From NCBI GenBank assembly GCA_003024985.2, contig PXIH01S0000544.1: 11,268 bases of DNA; one strand, given 5' to 3'. Under the pieces are notes generated by a model. It was not told the origin of the DNA, did not search any database, and worked only from the letters and a program-made list of their open reading frames with translations. Position numbers and translations under genes: made by a program. Of the stretch, positions 1 through 9,068 are shown in pieces. Positions within the stretch are counted from its first letter, which is position 1. Each line of letters starts with the position of its first letter. Origin of the DNA: Euperipatoides rowelli (Eukaryota > Onychophora > Udeonychophora > Euonychophora > Peripatopsidae).

Positions 1-191
1 CGGATTCAGAAATACAACAATTATACATTATGCTGTATGTGCACTATGTATTCTCTTAAAGTGACAAAATTGAATTATTTAAACATAAATTTTTTTTGTT
101 CTCTTGGAATTTTCCCCCGCTTGAAGATCGGCCCGCGGAGAATTATAAATTTTCAATGTGGCCCTCGTGCCGAAACTGTTGCCCAGGCCTG
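1..191. mobile_element. Partial hAT-type DNA transposon terminus (body lies left of window)
   Basis: The stretch from about 111 to 191 is strikingly GC-rich against its A/T-rich surroundings. On the reverse strand it begins CAGGCCTGGGCAAC, then has a GGCACGAGGGCCACATTGA-like segment and a GCGGGCCG segment. This layout (CAGGG-like end, GGGCAA, then GGCCACATTGA and GCGGGCC) is one I associate from memory with non-autonomous hAT element ends in animal genomes. The inferred end is at 191. The next eight bases, CTCTATAT at 192-199, fit the 8 bp nTCTAnAn-like target preference of many hAT elements. The partner target copy and the other end would lie outside the window, so the call rests on one terminus. 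Positions 1-110 show nothing diagnostic and are included only as the presumed interior. Confidence 0.5.
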
Positions 192-199
192 CTCTATAT

Positions 200-839
200 G
201 CTAGTATGTAGACTAAATTCAATAACATCAAAGTATGCAATTTTTCACTCATAGTTGACTCAACTCAAAGTACTCATAAATACAGGTAGAAAATAATTCA
301 TTACTTTTTTTATCATAACTCTTTAAATAAAACAAATAATACTTCCTTTCAAAATAATCAGGCTACTCATATATTTGCACTTTCAACTACTAACGTTTAG
401 ACATGTGCACATACAGTAGTATAAGCCTATGGTGTAGTTCAATCGTAAATGCTCCCCCATAAATCATATACTCTCTCGTAAGAAAATAGATAATCTTTAT
501 TTTGATAACAAACTTTAAACATAATCAACTATACATAATAATATATCAGATTTATATTTTACTGAAATAAAATATTTTTTCACTAGTATATAATTTCCAT
601 ATTCTTCATGCTTCGTGCATTAACAAAAATAAAACTTTTTTAACCTTAAAATCTTGATTAATAATATATTTCTTTTGCATAATACATCATCATCTTACTG
701 TTTACAGTAATTAGTATTTCTGCTGTCTACATACGTTAGCATTAGATCACTTAACTGCCCTAGTATTCTTATAAATTTCACGACTACATCTTTTACTTTT
801 CTTGATACAAAAGAGAGGAAAAACACAAAGCATTAGCGT
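200..839. other. A/T-rich non-coding stretch, no gene seen
   Basis: Stops are frequent in all frames and no recognisable protein or RNA motif is visible. The only local structure is a short palindrome at 695-710, listed separately. Confidence 0.7.
695..710. repeat. 16 bp palindrome TTACTGT-TT-ACAGTAA
   Basis: Two perfect 7 bp arms (695-701 and 704-710) are separated by TT. The right arm contains one copy of the TACAGTA heptamer that is over-represented across the window. No function can be assigned. Confidence 0.75.
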
Positions 840-988
840 GGTATAAAAAGATTCCTAGTATGGGGTATATAGCTTACACTTATAACAGGGTGTAATCACC
901 ACCACCAGTATTAATATACTGTAATTAGTGGTCATTATATGAAGGTAGCTGTATACCCAAAAATGTTAGTGGTCATGAGTTTTATACC
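840..988. repeat. Imperfect foldback of about 150 bp (MITE-like)
   Basis: The ends are inverted copies: GGTATAAAA at 840-848 and TTTTATACC at 980-988, a perfect 9 bp pair. Inside, TGGGGTATATAGCT at 861-874 pairs with AGCTGTATACCCA at 947-959 with small differences. The centre, near 909-922, is itself a short inverted repeat (AGTAT-TAAT-ATACT). Nested pairing about one centre is the shape expected of a short foldback element or MITE. No target site duplication is evident beside the ends, and no family is recognised. Confidence 0.5.
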
Positions 989-3292
989 AGGAAAGAATAA
1001 TCAAATGTACTACAGTAATACTTAACAATGATATACCTGGAAAAATTAATAGATGTGTTAAAATTTATTTTTAAAGTCTAAAATAAATGTCAATGTTATT
1101 AGATTTTAACTATTTAAAACATTTATACATTTATGTTTTATAGCATGCTATATCTTAGAATTAAAATCATGAAAAGTTACTGTTCATAAATAGAATAACA
1201 GTATTTTGAGTGCATAAGAACAATAAGATTACATTTTTTTTATTCTATAAACTCAGGTTGAACCAATTTACAATAGAAAGTGTTCCAAATAATGTTCAAT
1301 ACATTAACAAATTTGATGTTTAAATTTTTGTTAAAAAGTTTAACTCTCTAATTTAAAAATTGTTACTATAATTAGATTTTAATAGGATTAAATCTAATTA
1401 CTTTATACTCTAGTATATTGTATGTGTACCCCTTATAATCAATATGACTGAATATGTCATTATCAAATGGCAAATGATTGATTCTACAGTTGAATAATAG
1501 CATGTAATATTTCAGGGATGTTATATATTTTGTCTTGCAAAAAATAATTAGAAATTACCCATGAATATGGCAATAAATAATAACTCATAAATTTAAATAT
1601 ATTACAGAAGTTAAATAATGGGTTAAGTGTTTTCAATACAAATGCAACGAAAGTACATGTTTTCAATTTACAGTATGCATTTTCTAAACAATATATATTG
1701 GATAATAACTGTATAATACCTATATAACTCTTATATTTATTAATTCATTTACATGAAATTTAAATATAACAGGCTTAACAAAGAAGAAATGTTTTTCCAA
1801 AGCTATTTGAAAATTAAAATTAACATTTAGTTCAATTTTGCTTGTTGCTTATCCTGCAAGCCGAGATCAAATTGATCAGCATATTCTTGATGTACAGTAT
1901 TTGCATCAGTATTGCTTATACATTTCTCCATATTACTGTATGTTGCAGTTGAAGGCTGATATTTTGAATATAAGCAATAACTATCATTATGATGATTTTT
2001 TTAACTGCAATTGTTCATGATTTAATGTAACGGTCTAATAAATATGTTATAATAAAATCTAGAATTCCAGTTTTATGAACCCAGGTGTATACAGTATATA
2101 CCATATGTGCTGAATATTTGTATTATATATGCAAAATTTATTATTCACACTCAGTTATTTGAACCTCAAACAAAATCTTTGTTTTAAAAATGTATAAATT
2201 GAACAAGAAAAAGTCTTCCAGTTTCATTAAACTTTTTTTTTTTGTTTTGAGTGGTAAGCAAATTCAGTTCCCCTGTTTTGCAAAAAGAGGATAACTCATT
2301 TTAGCTAAAATTCAGTTTTGTGCATGAAAGGGTTTCTGTGAAGGTCCTCTATGATTTACAAAAAGGAGACAACAGTATCTTTAATAATTTAGAAGATAGA
2401 AAGAAGTCAACTGAAACACGTTAAATGCACAATTTGTTGCCTAAACGTTAGTGGTTCAGCATTGGGGTAAAGGCTAGGTTAGGACTAAAAAAAAAAATTA
2501 ATTTGACAAAAACCTTTACAAGAAGCAAAAATGTCTGGTAGCAAAAGTGTAGGGCCAAATATTACTAGAACAAAATACATTATATACAAGACTATAGTTA
2601 TATACTATATTATGTAAATTAGGTCTGATTAATTAATTGATAAAATCAATGTTATCAGTTCAAATTATGTAGGAAGTACAACAGTGATTGATGTAATTTA
2701 CATACAGTATATAAAATGAAGAATAAAAAAAATTAATTAAATAGACTATAAAATAAAAACAGAATGAAGTGTAAAAATGTTTCATCTTGTCACCTGTGAT
2801 TTTTTAAAGCTGCTTTGTTATAATTATTTTTTTTAACATTTAGTTGGCATCATTTTAATCTTTATGTATGAAAGATTTAATTTTCATCTGAATATTCTGG
2901 ATCTTAAAGGCCATATCAACTTCAAGTAATATCTCATGATATAATTTACATTACATAAAGTATTTCCCTCTTACAGATTTTTTTACAAAAAAAATAAGAA
3001 AAATTGATTCAAATCATAATGATTTTTTTTATTCATTTCTAAATATAAAATCCCCAGGCTTAAATTTTTTTTGACTTTTTTACAATTTTTTTTATTGTTT
3101 GTTACTTTAACTTAATTCCCTGTACGTCCATAATTTTTTTTACCCTGTTCAATTTGACCTTGACAATAATTTGCATGAAATATTTTCTTTCACCATCTTC
3201 ATAAATTTGATCAGACTCAAATTTACTATATGACTAATTTAATTCCTCCAACAGCTCATTGTATACTTTTTCTCTCAACTACTTAGGACTTT
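989..3292. other. Long A/T-rich non-coding stretch, no gene seen
   Basis: No exon, RNA gene or transposon protein is recognisable. There are many A/T homopolymer runs (for example T runs near 2231 and 3066-3090) and a weak 7 bp stem at 1178-1203 (TACTGTT ... AACAGTA). A 60-codon open stretch near 1838-2020 shows no known motif and is not called as a gene. Confidence 0.65.
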
Positions 3293-3586
3293 AATTTACT
3301 TTGATATGGCTATTACTTTACCTAGAATTTATTTTGGTATCACTGTAATTTACTTCAGTATGATTATAATTTCATTTAGTGTGACTAATTTACTTTGGTA
3401 TGACTAATTTATTTTGTTATGACTAATTTACTTTGGTATGACTATAATTTACTTGATATAGTTATAATTTGCTTTGACATGACTACAGTTTACTTTGGTA
3501 TGACTAATTTACTTTGGTCTGACTATACTTTACTTGTGTATGACTATAATTTACTTTGATATGGCTACAATTTATTTGGTATGACT
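3293..3586. repeat. Tandem repeat array, 19-21 bp unit, about 15 diverged copies
   Basis: The consensus unit is AATTTACTTTGGTATGACT (19 bp), often with two extra bases (AT or AC) between units. Good copies start at 3387, 3406, 3425, 3487 and 3506. More diverged copies start at 3293, 3326, 3347, 3368, 3446, 3466, 3527, 3548 and 3569, with a degraded remnant at 3312-3325. The mixed 19 and 21 bp spacing suggests two unit variants that were amplified and then drifted. The array is too long for a microsatellite and is best called a small minisatellite. It has no open frame along its length. Confidence 0.85.
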
Positions 3587-3635
3587 ACATTGCCATATTT
3601 CTAATTTTAAAATCCGGGTGATACAAACATTTTTA

Positions 3636-3661
3636 GGGGTTTTGGGGAAAGGGGTGTAGGG
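3636..3661 (+). other. G-quadruplex-forming motif
   Basis: Four G runs lie in 26 bases: GGGG (3636-3639), TTTT, GGGG (3644-3647), AAA, GGGG (3651-3654), TGTA, GGG (3659-3661). This satisfies the usual rule of four runs of at least three G with loops of 1-7 bases. It stands out because the surroundings are very A/T-rich. It lies about 50 bp beyond the end of the tandem array. Whether it folds in the cell is unknown. Confidence 0.75.
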
Positions 3662-4116
3662 CAGCTGGAATTTTGTTTTGTTTTTGAGAAAAATTTGTAT
3701 TTTAAATACAAACTATATTTAATCAAATGGTAACGTCCATCCTCAGATTATGAAGAATTTTGCAAGTAAATAAATTTAAACAAGTTAAGTATCAATTTAT
3801 TATTTATACTTCATTATATATTTAAAAACTTTTTTATTTATTTATTATTCATAAGGTATAAGATCAGCACAGATCTTTGTACATGTTAACAAGAGTTTAA
3901 AGAGAGAGAAAAAGATATTGATAAAAATACCAAAAGTAATTGAAATTAAATAAAATATGGTTTTCTACAATAATAATAATAAAATAAAGATTTGTTAAAA
4001 ATTAAATTTAAAAGAGGTGTAATTCCTAAAAAAATTAAATTCATTTAAACCTATATAGGCCTAATGATTAAGTTTTTTTATGAGTAAACAAAGGGACATG
4101 GTTAAAAGTAACAGGT

Positions 4117-4128
4117 CCCCCCCCCCCC
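4117..4128 (+). repeat. Homopolymer run of 12 C
   Basis: Twelve consecutive C lie in otherwise A/T-rich DNA, preceded by ACAGGT. The exact length is likely variable and prone to sequencing error. Confidence 0.85.
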
Positions 4129-4164
4129 AGTTAGATGCTTTAAACTTGTGATCATAAAAAATGG

Positions 4165-4260
4165 ATGGCAACTATTTGCCATTGCTGGTGCATCATTTGT
4201 ATCTTTCCTCCAAAATATGATGCCATTTGCCACCATTGCCATGGTAAAGTTTGAGCCCTG
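4165..4260. mobile_element. Candidate DNA-transposon terminus ending in GAGCCCTG
   Basis: Read on the reverse strand, the end at 4260 begins CAGGGCTCAAACTTTACC, the CAGGGCTC style of terminus often seen on hAT-like and MITE elements. The adjoining DNA is unusual. It holds a perfect 7 bp hairpin ATGGCAA-CTAT-TTGCCAT at 4165-4182 and several further GCCAT motifs between 4221 and 4243. The eight bases after the end are CATTTATG, and no partner copy upstream was found. The matching left end was not identified, so this is a terminus-like sequence and not a defined element. Confidence 0.35.
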
Positions 4261-4833
4261 CATTTATGATACTTCAAGAATCAAGACATTGAGATAGATA
4301 TTTTTTTTTAAGAATTGGTCAGATTTCTACTTGTTTATTTGCATAACTTGCGGAGTCTTTCATAATCTGATCATACTTTTTTAATGCAAGGAAATTCTTT
4401 AGAGTAATTGTCATTATAACATTTAGTTTTATGGTGTAGGTTTTTTTTTCAGACTTTATTATTAACAATCTATGTCTATTCTAGCTAAAAATATTGAAAA
4501 ATGTTTTAAAAAAAAGGCAGCGCAAATTTAAAAAAATAGTTTGTTTAGCCATATCTTTTATTGTTGCTTTTGTTTGACAAGTCAATTAGACTTCTATTGG
4601 ATTATTATACAGTGCTAATAGAATGTACTGTAGTTTTATGTAATTAATTTAATATAGTCAATGGCAAGAATTCAATTTTCTTACAGGAATTATTATATAC
4701 TATACCATATACAGTATATTTGAACAAAATACAAATCCGGGAAATATTAAGCAGAATATATAGCCGGGTGGGTGCCATTTTTAAAGTTAAAATCCATGCA
4801 ATTTCCATATTTCTGGGCAATATGGCAGCCCTA

Positions 4834-4882
4834 GGTATGACTAATTTATTATGGTATTACTATAATTTACTTTGGCATGGTT
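4834..4882. repeat. Displaced copies of the 19-21 bp tandem unit
   Basis: GGTATGACT (4834-4842) is followed by AATTTATTATGGTATTACT (4843-4861) and a further unit at 4862-4882 that differs from consensus at a few bases. These are clearly the same repeat as the array ending at 3586, about 1.25 kb away. Confidence 0.8.
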
Positions 4883-4911
4883 ATACCCCTTAGAATAGGG
4901 TGCACCATATA

Positions 4912-4926
4912 AATAATAATAATAAT
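4912..4926 (+). repeat. (AAT)5 microsatellite
   Basis: Five perfect AAT units. A shorter TAA/AAT tract of the same kind occurs near 3969-3981. Confidence 0.8.
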
Positions 4927-5157
4927 GGCAGACATGAAATTTTCACTCCCACATTAGAAACTTAATTGCACTTGACATGAAATTTTTTCAAAGTGTTAGC
5001 ACTTAAAAAAATTCCTTGATTGTCCTAAGAATAGATATTTATTTTTATTCATAAGGAAAACTATTTCTGCACTAAAATCAGTCCATTAGTAGATTGAACT
5101 ATACAGAAGCCAGGAAAATGACTCATTTGACTTGTTTTTTTTTTCCATAAACAGTTG

Positions 5158-5188
5158 ACAACACAGAAGTTCTATAACTTCTGTTGTT
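5158..5188. repeat. Hairpin with 9 bp perfect stem
   Basis: ACAGAAGTT (5163-5171) pairs with AACTTCTGT (5176-5184) around a CTAT loop. Three more pairs form outside it if one base is bulged on the right side. No poly-T terminator context and no known element. Confidence 0.6.
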
Positions 5189-5283
5189 CTTTCAATATAA
5201 GCTGTTGCTTAATGTACACATTGCATACAGTTTGTCATGAGGTAAAAACATATTTTCTTCAGACTTTAGTTTAAAATAATTGG

Positions 5284-5308
5284 CTTTGGTATGACCATAA
5301 TTTACTTT
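5284..5308. repeat. Second displaced fragment of the tandem unit
   Basis: CTTTGGTATGACC (5284-5296) followed by ATAATTTACTTT (5297-5308) matches the array consensus with one change. It shows that the repeat once extended, or was scattered, to this point. Confidence 0.7.
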
Positions 5309-5310
5309 CT

Positions 5311-7172
5311 CTTTCTGCTTATTAAAAAAAATATGTATAATATTTATATTACTATATACAGTGTTGTAAATATTAAAATTGCAATAAAAATTTATTCACT
5401 AAATATTTAAAAATTATAATATGCATAGAGAGAGTAATTTGCAAAATCAGCTGAGTTTTTTTTTTTTGTTAAATTAATATGAATAAATCTTCATTGTTTA
5501 TTTATTTTGGATACTTTATTAACTATCGATTGTAAATTTCATTAAATACAACACTTCAAATATATGGGCCTAGATATTAGAAATTTTAACTATTTAATTA
5601 CTGTATATTCAGATGAAGGTTAAGCTTTTGAATATTGATATATTTTTTAAAAAAAAATTCCATTTGAAAAATGTTAATACTGCCATATTTATGCATTTAT
5701 CTGAAGGAAAATAACTTTATTTTTTTTTTATCTTTAATTATATTTTTTCGTTTTTTTTTGGTGATTAATGACTTTTTTTTTTTTCATTTATTGATTTTAA
5801 ATTGTCTTGTAGTATAGATTTTTTTTTACATATTAGTATTCTTTGATGCAATTATTTTGAATCAAGAAACTTATTGCTATGACTTTTAATGAAAAATGTG
5901 AACTAAATTGCCTTTTAATTTTTGTGATGCTCTCTAATGTGGTATTATATCCCTTATATAACCAGGAGCTGTGTTATTTTTTTTTTAAAAAATAAACCAA
6001 TCATATTTTGTCTTAGTTAGTAAATTATGAAAAGTTAAGACATTCCATTATTTTGTGAAAATATATAATATTTTATGCTCATATTTTCTAATTAATTAGC
6101 AACGGTTCATTAAAAGTCTAAGGAATATTAATATTTATTTTTACCCATTTGTTTGGTCTTGAAGGCGTTCATTTGCTCTGGCTGCATGTTCCCTTTTTTA
6201 AAAGGCTTTCAGTCTTATAAGTTGTTATTATACCAGTAATTGTTTAACAAAGATTTCAAAGAATTTTATCAAAATTTTAAAGTATAATGAATTGCATATT
6301 CTAACTTAAAATAGAGTAAGAACAATTTCATTAGATTTACTAGTCTTTATTTGTTTTTCATTATAGTAATTCATTATAATTTAAAATAGTGCACATATTT
6401 ATTCATATTTATATTAGTTAATTATTTATTGTTTCATTAAGTTTTTTTATAAAGAGTTGAACAGTTTCAATTTTTTCTAACAGTTTTCTATAATGCATTT
6501 CTTGTACAGTGAAGTGGTTGTTAAAAGCTTAGTACAAAGAAATCCATATTCTCTGCTTTTTTATGTATATAGATACAATAATTGTTTGTATATTGGGGTT
6601 TTAAATTTTTTGTTAAATTAAATATTTCCTTAACAAACACTTAAAATTATTAGTATGCATATCTCGATCCCTGTGAAAAAAAATTATGTTTAAAAAATTT
6701 CAAATTGGATACATAATTTATATTAATGATTTGTGATTATTTTTAAATGTACATAATTGAAAATATTAATGTAACTAGGAAAAATATAAATATTTTTTAT
6801 TTTACAAAGGTTAAAAGGTAATTAAAAAATATTTGAATTTGATATATTAACATTATTTATTTTTATTGGTGATAACCTTGTGAGAACTTGTATGTGTGGT
6901 ATTAAGTTTAAAATTTAGTTGATTAGCTTAGATAACAACACAAGATTGAAGTTTTAGGCAGGTGATTAAATTTTTTTTTCATATAAAAATTATCTTAATA
7001 TATTCATTGGTGTTAAAAAAAATACAAGTTATCAGACGTATAAATTGAAGCTTATTATATCGTTTTTCTTTCCCATCAATCTTTGCACAATTCTTTTTAT
7101 ATTGCATTAATTTGTATGATGCTTATTTTGTTTATGTTTAATATATAAAATGCTAATAAAATTAGATGATTA
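5311..7172. other. T-rich, gene-free stretch
   Basis: No coding or RNA feature is recognisable. T homopolymers of 8 or more are especially dense on the + strand at 5456-5467 and about 5719-5830, with T outnumbering A over much of this part. Stops occur in all frames. Confidence 0.65.
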
Positions 7173-7444
7173 TTTTTTTGGGAGGGAATATTGTTTTAAT
7201 TTTTTGGGGGTGGCTGAGGGAAATTTTTTCTTAAATATCCCTTATAATGAAAAGGACAATTGAATTTTTGAGTAAATTCTGAAAAGTAAGATTTTATTGT
7301 GCTAAATATAAAATTGATTCAATTCACTAAATATTTTGATTTATAAAAAAATCTTAATTTTAGCCAAGGAAATTCTGCATAGAGAGAAGGAGTGAAGGAC
7401 ACAAAAAGGAGTATATACTTATATATATTTTTTTGGGGGTGGGG
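7173..7444 (+). other. Three T-tract/G-tract junctions
   Basis: T7 followed by GGGAGGG lies at 7173-7186. A T run followed by GGGGGTGG ends near 7213. T7 followed by GGGGGTGGGG lies at 7428-7444. All have the same polarity (T then G on the + strand). The second and third share a T-run-GGGGGTGG core. They may be remnants of one short dispersed repeat. None meets the full four-run quadruplex rule on its own. Confidence 0.5.
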
Positions 7445-9068
7445 CCAATTTCCCATGCAAATCTTTAAATTTTTTACCTTTATTTAATATCTTTTAAACT
7501 AATTTAAACTAGATATTTGGGAATTAAAAAATAAATTAGTAGGGATGTACTGTAGCTGTGTACTAGCTACTTATAGAATTTTTACAATGTATGTATAATA
7601 TATAGTATAAGTTATGCTCATGTAATAATTTTTTTTTTTAAGGCTACAAAGATTTTTAAAAAAATTTGGGTCGACTTGTGTCTTACAAATCTATAGCAGT
7701 TTAATGGCTTCTTAGTGTGTGCCTACCAATTCTGGACTAAAACATTTTGAGACAATGTACTAATATTTTAAATTTTGTAAATACTATTAATATTTACAGA
7801 CAACTATAAGTTAGTTTATTTATTAATAAGCTGGAGAGTCTACTTTTTACAATAAGATACCATAAAAATGATCTATAAATGTCAAAGTTGACATTTACAT
7901 TAGTATTCTTACATGGCAGATAAATATACAGTACAGTATAGTCCTATTTATGTGTATTCAATCACAGTATACTATATAATAAAACTTTAAATTTTTGCTT
8001 TGTATTAAAGTTAGCTTTACTCTTGATATACTGTAATAATAAAACTAATTTAGCATTAATATTTTGATGTGCACAAAAAAAAAAAACTTTTAGAACTTGT
8101 GAAATTTTCCTTACTTTTAATACTGTATTCAATTCTTTCAAAATGCAGGTTTTATAAAAAACATTAAAAGACAATACTAAGTGAATTCGTCAATAGCTAA
8201 CTTTTTGAATTATTGGCACTTTTTCCGTTCATCATCGCGTTAATTTAGAAAATCTCGTTAGTTTCATGTCAAATTTTTAACCTTGCTCGAGAGGTGGGTT
8301 ACTTTGTATGATTTGTTTTTAAAAATGACAAACCAAAAAAAAAAAAAAGTTATCATTGTTTCCACTGTGGATTTTTGGCCAACCTGCAGAACACCCCAGA
8401 AAGAGCTGCCAACTTCTTATTAAAATAGTTAAGACAAAACAAACAATTTTGTTACTTTTTTTTTGTACCTATTTTAGAATAAAATATTTATAATAAAAGT
8501 AGTAAAAGATTTTAAATTTATTTGGAATTTTAATTTCTAAAGACATTGACAATTTTAATTTAATCAGTTCATATTTGGTTTATAAATACTTCATAATGTG
8601 GAAATCTATTGAAGTGATCTTTTGCAGCAATAAAAAAATCCAATAAACAGCCATTAAATCTGTGATCATTAAATTTTGATCGTTACATTTTAGTAAATAT
8701 TTCGCTAAATTATTCCACCTCTTATTATCAAAAGGGGTTGGGACATAGTTAATTATTACATATTAGGAGTTAGGGTTCTGTCTCAGTGCTGGTTGAAGAC
8801 TAAGATTAAATAAAAATGATTCCAAACATTTAGCATTACTGAACTGATCTATAATCTGATTGGTTTGTGAATGATTAAAAATGTCCTGGGTTTAACACTT
8901 CTAATCTAATAATATTTTACCATGGCTTACACCAGTGTAGATTATTCATACCAAAAATCAAATTTACAGTGCTATACCTATTTCAAACTGCTAGAGATTC
9001 TGCAAAAACCCAAAATGTAGTTCATTATGTGGTTGCAGACTCTTTCTTTGATCATTATGTATTATATT
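7445..9068. other. Gene-free A/T-rich stretch before the transposase relic
   Basis: No credible exon is visible. It includes a 14-base A run at 8335-8348 and a slightly less A/T-rich patch at about 8350-8420 with no recognised protein match. The upstream end of the transposon that carried the pseudogene at 9069 should lie near the right side of this interval, but I could not identify terminal inverted repeats. Confidence 0.6.
7876..7897. repeat. 22 bp palindrome with perfect 10 bp arms
   Basis: TAAATGTCAA (7876-7885) and TTGACATTTA (7888-7897) are exact inverted copies separated by AG. Pairing stops immediately outside. It could be a dimeric protein binding site or a chance foldback. No adjacent gene helps decide. 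Confidence 0.7.

Larger units (their letters stand above)
3587..4833. mobile_element. Putative insertion splitting the tandem array
   Basis: The array stops at 3586 with GGTATGACT, and GGTATGACT reappears at 4834, followed by about two more units. The DNA between is unrelated to the array. Near its ends it carries a 9 bp inverted pair, TGCCATATT at 3591-3599 and AATATGGCA at 4819-4827. There is also a 10 bp direct match CCATATTTCT at 3593-3602 and 4805-4814, and AAATCCGGG occurs at 3610-3618 and 4733-4741. This fits an inserted element or composite insert. No transposase is readable inside, and the flanking 9 bp match may simply be array sequence and not a target duplication. A simple array split by expansion of unrelated DNA is the alternative. 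Confidence 0.4.
4883..5283. other. Non-coding spacer between displaced repeat copies
   Basis: This stretch is unrelated to the tandem unit on either side. It holds a short (AAT)5 microsatellite and one hairpin, both listed separately. No reading frame of note is visible. It may be a second insert into the array. Confidence 0.5.

Noticed and set aside
1484-1666. 60-codon open frame on the - strand
   Set aside because: A/T-rich chance frame with no recognised motif and no supporting context.
1838-2020. 60-codon open frame on the + strand in a slightly less A/T-rich patch
   Set aside because: It needs a non-ATG start and has no family motif or paired splice sites. Two TACAGTA/TACTGTA copies inside suggest ordinary background DNA.
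3632-3647. AGGGGTTTTGGGG as a telomere-like repeat
   Set aside because: Only two G4 units with T4 between, followed by different loops. It is not a repeat array.
7962-8174. 70-codon open frame on the - strand
   Set aside because: Lysine/leucine-rich composition is explained by A/T homopolymers, and no domain is visible.
8335-8348. A14 run as a retroposon poly(A) tail (also A15 at 10850-10864)
   Set aside because: No upstream retroposon body or flanking target duplication, and A/T runs are common throughout the window.
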